Shown here: piece by piece, positions 12,701 to 24,700 of the stretch | Numbering within the stretch: the first letter of the stretch is position 1 | Layout of the letters: each line of letters opens with the position of its first letter | Assembly: GCA_023055355.1 (NCBI GenBank) | Contig: JALJCS010000038.1 | Span: 5,145,001-5,209,000 of the forward strand | Source: Agelaius tricolor | Taxonomy: Eukaryota; Chordata; Aves; Passeriformes; Icteridae | DNA: 64,000 nt | Direction of reading: 5' to 3' | Program-made: the position numbers and the translations under genes | Notes under the pieces: generated by a model | What the model was told of the DNA's origin: nothing | Seen by the model: the letters and a program-made list of their open reading frames with translations, nothing else | Database searches by the model: none

Positions 12701-15700
12701 TCCATCCATTCTAAGAGTGCATTTCCTGTGACTCCCAGTAACCAAATCAGGGCACACAGCATCAGGGCACACTGGAAAGCTGGGGACGTCCTTGGGCTGG
12801 GCTCTGGCACCAGGAGAGCCTCCCAGAGCCCCAGCACTGCATGGCTGGAGCAGCAGCGGGCCCAGGGCAGGGTCTGAGCCTTGCACCTCCTCCCTTGGGC
12901 AGCTGTTTCTGCCAGGGGTCGATATTCAGAGCCCACAGAGATGCAGCAGTGGGGCTTTGTCCTGGTGTGTCCCACCTACAGAACCACACACCCATCAGCC
13001 AGCGGGGACACAATGAGCCCAAACTCTTCATCCAAACCCAGGCAGAAGATGATGTTCAGCAGGGTGCAGGGACAGAGGAGAGGCCTGTAGGCCAGGAGGC
13101 AGAGAGTATCTCCCAAATTTGAAGAGGTGGGAAAATTCTGCACATTAAAGTGATCAACTGAAAAGCCAAAAGATGACTTTATGCCAGATTTACACAAGCT
13201 GCAACCACACAGATACACCCGGCCTGCTGCAGTTGCTGGTGTTTTTAATAATCGCAACAACAGCCCAAGTTTGTTATTATACTTGTAGTTATTTTAGTTC
13301 TGAACAGTATTTACAAATTCCAGCTTGGTGGTGAGCAGCAATTTTTTGTATGCCCAGGGAAAAACAAACTAACAGTGAGGACATTTCCTCAAATTTCAGG
13401 TCAGATGGCAAAACAAAGAAGAAAAAACCTTCACAATTACAACTGCAGCCAACATATTGCTGAAACTGCAGCAGCCTGGGAGGTTCTTTGGTGTTGGGGA
13501 AAGTCCTGTTTGGGAACATCCTGGCTGCTCCATGCCTCTCTCACACAGCATGAGCCTCGGCAGAGGGGCGGGAGGTGGCACCGTGACAGCACAGAGAGAC
13601 CCGCGGGATGCGATGCCGAGCAGCCCTGTCGGGCCGGGCGGTCACCGGCACAGAGCAGCGCTTCGATGCGTCGGGAAACACCGGCGGATCCGCACCCACG
13701 GCTTTACAGCGAGGGTAACCGCGCCCCAGGGCTCCGGTGCCTCGGGGACACGGGACACGGGCCCGCGGCTCCGTGCGGCCGGCGCTGGACGGGAGAGGGC
13801 AGCACCCGACCGGGGACACGGCGAGCGGCACGGCGGGACGGCACGGCACGAACACCGGGAACGGGACACCGGGAACGGGACGGCACGGCACGAACACCGG
13901 GAACGGGACACCGGGAAGGGGACGGCACGGCACGAACACCGGGAACGGGACACCGGGAACGGGACGGCACGGCACGAACACCGGGAACGGGACACCGGGA
14001 ACGGGACGGCACGGCACGAACACCGGGAACGGGACACCGGGAAGGGGACACCGGCAACGGGACACCGGCAACGGGACGGCACGGCAGGGAACACTGGGAA
14101 CGGGACACCGGAAAGGGGACACCGGCAACGGGACGGCACACCGGGAATGGGGCTGGGCACACCGGGAGCGGGGACAGCACAACGGGAACAGGACACTGGG
14201 AACGGGACGGCACACCAGGAACGGGACACCGGGAATGGGATAGCACACAGGGAACGGCACACCGGGAACAGGGACGGCACACCGGAGCAGGGCCGGGCAC
14301 ACCCAGCGGCCCCAGCCCAGCCCCTCCCGGGACACCGCCGGATCCCAGCCGGCTCTGCCCAGGCCGCCCCGAGCACGGCACCGATGCGGGCCCGGCACCG
14401 ATGCGGGCCCGGTTTCAGCCGCAGTTTTTGTTGCCTCGCTCCGGCCCCGGCGCTGCCCCAGCAGCCCGCAGCACCCTCCCCTCGCCTCCCGTCCCTTCCC
14501 GGGGCCGCACCGAAGGGCCCCGCTCACCGGCTGGAGGGCGCTTCGGGTTCAGTCCTCCTGCAATCAGCCGCTCTGTCAGTAGGAGCAGCTGTTTAAAATG
14601 TCCCTTTCCGCTCCCAAACATCTTTAAGTATTCAATTTAACTTATTGAAGTTTGTAATCCTATTTTCCTCTTTTACAAGAAAAGGAAAAGCTGACCTAAA
14701 GTTTCCTTCCAAAGTTAACAAAAACGGGAACAAAATTATGGAGGAACCATCTGAGAAACCCTCAGACTTCCTCTTTGTACCCATGTAACCAGCCAAGAAT
14801 ATATCCATGCAGAAAACAGCATATTCCACTGAAAAAAACCACATCACCTGAACTCCCAGCTTCTGTAAGAACCTCCTGCAACACCTCAGCTTGGAGACTG
14901 AGTGATTTACCATCTACAACCATCTATAAACAACAATTACTTATTAAGATGAATTCAAGCTTAAATCAAATTTCATCTTGTGAAATGTCAAAATCTATGG
15001 AAAATATATTTATTAGAAAGGCAAGGGCAATTGAGGACAACAGCACAGGACAGCAGGAGAAATCACCATATTCAAAAAATCCTCCTCTAGAAAAATGCTC
15101 TCATCATTTTAAGTTTCTGCTGCTGTAAATGTGAGGAAAATGTCCCCATGAGCCACACAGTTTGTCCTGGCTGCAAGGTCAAATCTTTGTGTGTCCAGCA
15201 GGTTGAGTGCTTTCAGCTCAACGCTGCAGAGCAGAATGGTGCTGGGGAAGTTCTTTGTATCCTGTTCAGTGCTTTGGAGCAGCCTGGAAATCTGGGGCAT
15301 TTCTGCACTGCTCCCCCTCCTACTAATATTGGTTCCAATTCTGAACGGGGCAAGAGCTGAATCCTGAAAAAAACATATGTTACTGTCTTCCTCCTGCTAA
15401 ACCAGATCCTCATGCTTTCCTTCTGATAAACTGGATAATGTATGTATCACCTGCACCAGCAGCTCCCAGGCCCAGATACCACCCACCCCAGTTAGCACGA
15501 GGTTCCAAATTAAGATGTACGTGACTGCAAAGAGCCAATTTTATTAGACAAACACTAGGGGAAAAAAATCTTCCATCCTCCTCTCATTTGTGAAGCCACA
15601 CAGGGCAAAGTATTCCCATGCCTATTCCTGACAGGGAGTGAGGCTGCCCCAGCACAGGGGCTGCTGCTTTGGGTGTAAAGACTGAATCAAACATGCAGTA

Positions 15701-18700
15701 TTTAAGACAATTAGGTTTTCAAAGAAACTACACTAAACATTTCTTTCATGTGTAATCAAATTATGTTAAAGCAAAACTCATAATTTAAACCATTCCATTG
15801 GTCAGCTCCTATTTGTTTTCCCTGCACCCTCATTTTTGCTCCAGATCTGTCACATTACATTAACACCTTTCCTACTCACTGCCTACAGAAATAACAGCCT
15901 TCGACATGCCTGCACAATCCATTTGTCCTGCTCTAATTACTTTTTGACATAGCCTCTTCTGCTGTTATCTTGCCTTTTCTGACCTCTGCCTGTATTAAAG
16001 CCATTTAAAACAATCTTTACTCTCTGTATCTATTGTGATGTGTCTTACATGATAGTGCTGGAGTATCAGGCAGCGACATTTTGTAAATCAAATATTTAAA
16101 TCCGTGGTAATACGATAACGTACTCGAGGAAGAAAGCCACAGCATAGTGGAAACAGCTACAACTGGCTGCTCACAACACGAGCCCCCAGGACTGCAGCAC
16201 ATATTCAGGATGAAATTTCTATTGTCATAAAACTGTTCTACATAAGGAAGCTGCTCAAAGATAAACGGGGTTTTCTGTGTACTGAGGAACTTCCCTTGAT
16301 TTCACAAACAGGGAGGAAAGCAGGAGAAACTGAGGAAAGTGGTCATCCTGCACAAGAGAACCCAAACAACCTCCAGACAAATTGAGCAGACAGGAAGAGG
16401 ATCAGGCAGGGTGCACCAACAATGCAACCCATGACAAATCACACTCTTCTTCAAACCCAGAGAAGAAACCATGAGTCTCTAATCCCAATATCCCTCTGTT
16501 TTCATCAAGCCCATTCAAAAACTGTGCCCTCATTTTCTTCTGTGGTGATTCACAGAAGATGAGCCTCTAATTACCAGCTACTTCCCCAGCTGAAGCAGAG
16601 GAGGATCTGCTCTCTGCCAAGTGTCTGCTGTGGAGTCAAGAACTTTTCCACATGGTGGAACTGGTTTTTTGGATATCAAGTTGATCCCGACGTATGTATG
16701 TCTCACTATACAGTCTAACTACATCTTTACATGCTATTTTCCACATGATCCAGCCTTGTCCTCACTTAATTGGTATCTAGTCAATATTTCACTCACATTT
16801 CAAGAGATTCCTTGAACCTACATTTGCTCTGGTTAATTTACAGGGTAATTATCCAGCTCACACCAAGTGTGGCCTTCTAGATCCAACCAGTGCAGACACA
16901 GGCACAGCTCTGCTGGGAAAGCACAGCTCTACACTTTGTCTTCCAGATGACAGCACTATAAAACCGATGGGGGACAAAACCAGAGTCAATTAAAATACAT
17001 TAAATGCAACGCAACAATTCTATGATTTGTCATAGAGATTTTATTCCTTTGAATTCCTCTGACTGTGTCCTCAGGACATTAAATCCCACGAATGCTGTGG
17101 AAAGCTCTTCCCACAACACTTCCTTATGCTCATTTTTATTTTCCCCTTTCCTGTCAGCAGCCCTGACCACAAATCTCGGCCTCATTAAGGCATCTAAACA
17201 GAGAAGGGACCCGTGGCTGCACGGCCAGAGCAGGCTGCTGGGAAAGCAGGAGTGTGAGACAATGCTGTGCTGGAGCAGTGATGGAAAGGTTTTCCAGTGA
17301 TGGTTTTCCACAGGACATCCAACAGCAGGAGTGGGTCATGCCCACAGGAGCTGCTGCAACAGGGAGGATTTAGGGCACCAAAAGCAACAGACACCAAGGA
17401 ACCAAGGCCACAGAGATTCCCAAATTTCATGTCTTGTGAGTGAAGAGGCTCCAATTCCTCTGTCCAGAGCACAGAGCAGCATCTCCTCCAGCAGGCTCCG
17501 GAGCAGCACCAGTCAGGGCCTTAACTCCTTGTGCAGAAACCTCATGCTCAGAGCAGCCCCGTGCTAGGACTGTGATCAGTCCTTAACAGAGCCTCTGAAC
17601 TGCCTGCTGGAGGAATCCACCTCTCCCCTGACTGCCTGGGGACACGGCCCCGAATTAGGGGGGTTGATTTCCCCTCATTAAGCCTGTCCTGAGCTGCTCT
17701 CTGCAGGAACCAGCCTGGCCACAGCTCCCACCGTGGCTCCAGAGACACGCTGGAGCTCCAGACCCCAGCACGGCTGCTCTTCCTGGCTTTGGGAGGGGAA
17801 ATGGCAGCTTGGCCAAACCAAACTGATTCCCCTGCAGTGCAGCCGAGCCCCACTCACAGCACAGACAGACAGACAGACAGACAGAGCTGCCCTGCTCTCT
17901 GCAGCCTCGCTGGCTGCCATAAATCCTCCCCAGTGCAGCACAGCAGGTTTAGCCTGAGGGATCCTCTGCAACGAGAGGAGCTGCAAGAAATCTGAGAGGG
18001 TTTGAGAGGAAACATGTAAGATTCAGATTTGAAATTAAAATGATCTGCCCCGACAACAGCGCCTGGATTTCTGCATTAAATTTTTGACATTCCAATGGCA
18101 TGATATGTTCGAGCTGCTCACCCAAGATAATCCCACGCGTTTTTTTAGGAGTTAAAAATTAAAATCTGCATTAGGGTTTTTATCATACATCTTGGAAACA
18201 AGGCAAATAGAAAACTCCCAGTGCTCACCAGCAGGCATCTTATCAGCAAAACTGCGGGGCTCTTTGTGCTGTGTTGTGATGACTTTGCAGCACACGTACT
18301 CCTGAAAACAGCCCCTGCTACTCACAGGAGGCACCCTGGATGCTCAGCCCCACAGATCTCACCGTGAGAGACACACATCTCATGGTGTGTCAGAACAGCC
18401 CAAATCACACTGAGAGAGCTCCTACACCGGATTTAGCAAACTGCACTTGCACTACGTCCGTAGGAGCAAATGTAATATGTTAGACAAGGGCCACACCAGG
18501 GTTATACACTCAGTATTTGCTTAAATCAGGAATTAGACTTATGACTTCTAGAGATATGAATGTCACTTAACCAAACAGAACATAAATACCCACAGGACAG
18601 CGACCCTCTTCTTTAAAGGAAAAAACATCCAGCTTTTCCTGTGTGAGTCTTGCCAAAGACTAATTGCATTATTGCTTGTTATTTGCAACAAAACATAAAC

Positions 18701-21700
18701 ATTTTCCTTATGCCCTGAGACAGCAGTGACAAAGGAACCCGTACACCCTCACCTCAATACACGCTACTCTGATCTAGCCTCATCCACCCACTAAATTGCT
18801 CCAAAGTTTGCTTGCACATATTCTCTGCAAGTCCAGGGAGAAGCTGCTTTCTGCACTGGCAGTACAGCAAGCAGGGTGACAGTCTAACATGGTGTCCTGC
18901 TGAGATCCAAGAATAGCAATGCCTTAAAAGGCAGCGATGTTGAGATCACAAGGAAAAGAGAATTAGGGCACAGCTGTGGAGTTCTGTAGGCTAAAACATA
19001 GACTCAATATGTCAGAGAAAATTAAATCACAAAGCTACATGTAATTTCTAGTCTCATTTGGAACTTTGCTGTAGCTGTGCAGAATTTGTGCTCGGGTCAT
19101 ACATGTGAGTCTCTGTGTTTCTGCACACAGAAATAAAGCATGAAATTAATTTAAAAAGATAAAACAAAGGAATTGAATGCTGCAGTAACACAAACAGCTA
19201 TGTTTGGGAGGATGTGTACATGCTACTGCAGCTCACACACGGTTCTGTGGGCAGCTCTGGAGGCCAGACAGCTAAGCCCCAGACCAGCCTGTGACACAGC
19301 CTCACCTGCAGCACAAAACAAAGGCAAACTGATCTGGCAGATCTAAGAAATGCCTGTTTTCCTGCGGTTATCAGATAAGTGAAAGGGACCCTTCCTCAAA
19401 ATTGAAGGTACGAAAAGTGATAACAAACTTTAGCATATGCTTTTCCCCTTGAAGATGTTACATTTCTCAGAACAGTCTGTAGATACAAATTTGTCAATAT
19501 TTATTTATCCTTGAAGCCCAGCACCAGCTTCTACTCTGAAAGCATTCAATATCCAACAGAATACAGTCCATTATCCTCTGCCAATATCTACTATCTCAAT
19601 CTGCGTCCAGCTAATGAATTTTTGGGATGTCAGGGTCTGTGCCTCGAGCCCGGAGCTTTGTGCCCTCCCCAGTGCCCTCCCCAGTGCCTTCCCTCAGCTC
19701 CAGAGCTTCTCTGCTCCAGAAGGCACCGTGGCAGAGACCAGCACAGAGGGGTTTATGGCAGGACTGTGGGTTCCACGGCAGTCCCTGGATGAAAAGCTGA
19801 CCTTTAGGCAGAGCAGGAGGGGCTCTCCCAGCCCAACCTGGACCCACGGAGCAGCTGAGCAGTGCCTCACCCCACAAGAGACCAGGCTTTACCTGACCAG
19901 CAAAATTACCTCTTTAAAAGGCTCTGAAGGCCAGGGACAGATAAGAGAGAAGACAGAGGAGATAAGGCAGCTGGCAACAAGGGAGCAAGACTGATTGGGA
20001 TGAGGTGTAGATAGCCAGGCTTTCCTAAATCCCTGCTACTTGAGCACTACTGTGGTACAGAACAGCGAGAAAGCAGAGGTTGGAAGCTGCACGTAATTAC
20101 AACTGTGTTTAGCTAAGTGTATTTCCTGTGGAGCTCACAGAGCACGGCTACACTCAAAGCTGGTGTGTTGGTATCAGCCCTCCTTTGTCCCTAAAGAGGG
20201 AAATTATACCTCTGATTTGTATATAAAGTTCAATAGCTGCTAATGGCTATGCTTGAGCTGCAGACAGAGCTGTGGGCTGACATCTCCGGGAGTCAATTCC
20301 TACGAAGGGTTAGTACATTAAGAGATTTTACAAAGGGGGAGAGCTCAGCAGCCAGGAGACAGGGAGAAGTGAAAACAAGGCAGGGAGGGCTGTGCAGGGG
20401 CAGCGCGGTGGGGTCGGGCTGGGGGACTGGGCTCGGTGGGACGAGACCCGCGTGGCCCTTGGTCTGCCTGGTGAGTGCCAGCCCTGCCCACAGCAATGCA
20501 GCCGGGTGATCACTACGGTCCGTCCAACCCAAGCTGCTCCACGATTCTGTGACCCAACTCCTGCTGGAGTTCCAGAGCGGCGTGCACGTGGCAGTGCTCG
20601 GGAGAAGGAGGAATGCACGGCGATAGCCATCACATGGCAGGAGACAGCGCGGCAGTGCGGATGAGCAGCAGGGACGGGGTGTGTGAGCGCAGCCCGCAGC
20701 GATGGACGGGGGAGAGCTCCTCTGGGAACTGCCGGCAGCGGGAAGGGTTAACGGGGCAGCTCCCGGGCTGCACGCAGGGACACACGTGCACACCGCCATC
20801 TAATGAACACGGAAAATGCCAAATGCTGCGGGGGAATTGCCTCTCCCGAGCAGACCTGGGTGTTACCTACTCTAGGCACGGCCCGGTTCATACATGTGCG
20901 ATGTTCTTCGCAAAGAGCCGCGTGGCGCGGGGAGCAGTCCCGGGGATGAGGATGCAGAAGGAGGTCACGATTCCCCGGGATGTCTCCGGGAGCGGAGGGA
21001 ACCCGCACCGCACGCGATCCCCATCCCCGCCCGGCCCGGCCCCGCTGCCCTGACCCAGTTTCCCGCAGCATTTCTGCATAGCGACAGAGGCCCGGGCAGG
21101 ACAGCGGCACCTCCCAGCCCACGGCTTTCTCCGGGTCCTGCCGCTTCCATTGGATGTGCCCTGCCTTTACACAGGCATTGCACATGAGTGTCAGCAAACA
21201 CAGGAAGAGAAGGAATTAGAACAACAACAAAAATCCCGTTCTCGTTCACAGAATACCCCTCGGAAGTAGATACAGGGCTGTGAGAGTGGCTGCGTGAATA
21301 TCCATCCCATGGATCCTCCTTGGGAGAAGCCTGGCAGTTCACTCTGGCCAAAAAGCTCTTTTAAAGGGACTTTGCTCGTTTCTGGCTCGTCTGAGCATTC
21401 CTGTTGCCCTGAACCATTCCTGCCCTTTCACTTCCACCAAAAGGAATCCTATTTATTGAGCCACCCAGAAGATTACAATTCCTTCATTACCCCAGCCAAA
21501 GCTCTGGTGCTGTGAGGAAATGCATTTTCCCACCCCAAGCCCCACAGCCCTCACGTACTGTCCTATTTCCTACTCCCTCAGTCCCTATGGAATTACAGTG
21601 TATTGACTGCAGATATACTGGCAGTTCTGATGTCATCTCCAGGCTTTTTCTTTTAATTTTTTTTTTCCTAGGTGAAGCATCTTTATTTCTTCTGTTCTGA

Positions 21701-24700
21701 AATTTTGCACTGAAACTATAACAAGCCAAAAATCTCTTCAATAGGAAATTTCACAAACGGAGGATTATGACTTCAGCTCCAGAATAAGCAGCAGGAGCAG
21801 ATGGAACTCTTCAGAAACAATGATTCCATTTTCATGCAAATTTCCTTAGTAGTTAAAAAAAGACGACGAAGAAAAAAAACCACCAAGATATCAGAATGGT
21901 CTCTAAATGGAAGATTTTTGAATGATGCTAAAAGCAAAGGGCTGGTAGCTCTCCAGAGTCCCAAGCATTTTAGCAGCAGCCAGGGTGAAAAAAAAAACCC
22001 GTGACAAACTAAACCCAGACTCCATCCCCACTCAGAGTCAGGATAAGGGAAAGGGAAAATGGAGTGCATGTGTATTTTAGTTTTATGATTTTCAACATCC
22101 TCGCCTTTGTGCTAATGCACACTTCAGAGCTAATTCTTATGCTCTTTAGGAGCACAGGCTTCATTCATGAAGCAGCATGACAAAAATTCTTTATCCACTT
22201 GATGACTACAGAAGGTGACAGGCACCGAGAAGCAGCCAGCCACGGGGACCCTGGCAGAGTGCTAACCTGCAGCGTCCTCCTCGAGGACAGCGCTCCCCTG
22301 ATTGCAGGAACACAGGCATGCATATTTCATAGCCCAAGTGTGGAAACCCAGCCAATTCTTTTGTTATTAATACTGCCAGCATCCCTTAAAAAACAAAAAA
22401 ACCTCAAAAAACAGGGTTAGCAGACCCCGTTTCTGGCTCTTCTAGTGACTTCTTACTCAGTTTTGGTCTTGTGCCTTACTTTCCCCCTTGTGTTTACTCC
22501 CCAGGCAAGAGAATCCGAGCTGCTCCCTCACTCAGTGTGGTGAGGACAAGTGGCTGTGCCCAGCAGAGTGACTGTGCCACGCTGTGGTGCCAGCCACTGT
22601 CCTGAGGTGCACACAGCACACACACTCTCCAAAGTAAAGGCAGTACTTGGGCAGGCCCAGGGAGTTCCACTCTCAGAGGCCACTTTCACGCTGAGGTTTC
22701 AAAGGCAGGAGGATGAGCAAGAATGCAGCAGCCCAGTGCTGTTTGTCAGGGGGAAATTGCAGCCAGGCCCCTCGTGGGCAGAGCTGCAGCCACCAGGACA
22801 GATCCCTCAGACCAAAGCCAGGCATCCCTCCTGCCACAGCCGCGCCCTGATGCTGCTCCTGATGCTCTGCAGCGAGGCTTCACAAATGCCCATCAATTCT
22901 ATCAAACAATTTCTATCTCGCTCAGTTTCACATTGACTTTTTAAATTAATTTTATCCTTCCTTTTTCACGTAAAAGGGACACAAATTTGGCTTCAAATAA
23001 GGCTGCCAAGAGTAAAGGCCTCTGAGCCATGTGTTCAATACCAAGAATACTTCTGTTTAATCCCATTCTACCTACACTTATCCCTTTCATCATGTCACTG
23101 GCCAAATCTTTTCACTTTGAATTTGCTCTCAAGCTGAATCTCTTTCCTTCCTCATCAAGTTAGATGGATTTAAGCAATGACAGCTACCAAAAGGACAGGG
23201 CACATACAAAATAACTCCAAAAATGGGCTCAAAAGGTTTATTTTCAATCTCTTCCCTTGCTTACTTCTTAGCAGAGGATGTAAAGAAACAATTTCCTCGC
23301 TTAATCCCTCCTTGACCCAAATTAACTTTTTCCAAACTATTTTCTTAAATAATTTCTTTATAGTCTTGCCTGAACTAACTTGACAATAGGCACATCTCAG
23401 TCTCCCAAGGAAAGGAAGAGAACAGCAATGGGGAGGGATAAGAAGATAATTTAGTTGGTCTGACCAGCACGGTCTCATTGAGAACGTGCTTTAAAGTGTT
23501 TTATTCTGTCCTCCCACACTGGGGCGGTGGAAGGGGGGAGGTTCAGATTAACACTCTGGATTTCTCTTTATTTCTCAATAAAAATGACACAGGAGGGAAA
23601 AAAGACATGTATCCTTCAAGCCCCCACTTCTTCAGCTGCTGGTCTTTGTGGTACGAAATGAGACCCATCTGCCCTGGGTCTTGCCTGTCTGGATCAGCAC
23701 ACTGGATCTGACCAAACTCATGGGAAGTCTTCCTTCCTCCCTCCCCTATCTTTTCACAGCCTTTCTCCAGGATTGGAACTGCCAGAAAGACTCGAGGATA
23801 ACTGGGGGAAGCACAAGGCATTGCCTCTCCTTTAAATGCCTCAACAGATCTCCATCGCTTTTCCATTTTGACTTGGGTAAATTCTGAGCAGCAAAATGTA
23901 ACACAGAGTTGATGACAGCAGTGTAAAATGGCTGAAAGGCTGAAAAGTGGGTCAACCCCCACCTCGTGCCCCCAGCCCCATCAGCACTGACAGGGTCCTG
24001 CAGGGCCCAGCTCCGGCTTGGAGGAACAGCCGCGCCTGCAGTGCCCTTGCCTGGGGAACTCGCTCTCCACGGCTGCTCCAGCAGCTCACTTCCCAATGGG
24101 AAATGATGTTTTCCATGGATTTAGTGAAACATGGTTCTAATTTAGCAATCTCCACGTTCATCCCACTGAGCAGGACTGAGTGTTTTGAGAATGAGAGCAA
24201 AATAATTAGGACGAGCCTCAAAATATTCAAGCGACTCAAACATTTGAAGATCACCTCTGATGTGGGGACAGAAGGAGGCACCTGGAGATTGGCATGTGGT
24301 TGTGCTTATACACCGTGCCAAAACCCTGCTCCCTTTTCCAGACCCTAACATTTCACATTTGAGGACTTCTACAGTATTTCTGCTAATCTTAAAATGGGTT
24401 CCATAGCTGTTCAATACTTTGTAAAGCCCATATTACCCTCAAAAACAATCTTATGGATTCATTTTTATTTTTCATAAATATGATCAAAGATACCATGTGT
24501 TTTGCAGTCAGAAGCCCACTCTTACCTCAGCAAGCACCAAAATACATATTTTAACAACTGCATCAACTGTGCTTCAGGAATGTAACTAAATTACTCAAGA
24601 AATGAAAGAGAATCCTCAAAAGAGGAGGCAGACAGGAAGCTGTCTGGGAGCTGGAGAAGGCACTACAAGGGTGATTGTGGGCAGAATGGACAGCAGATAG

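Noticed and set aside
13375..14640. Several overlapping 225-421-codon frames on both strands
   Set aside because: The 42-bp minisatellite is a multiple of three and free of stops in many frames, so the frames are by-products.
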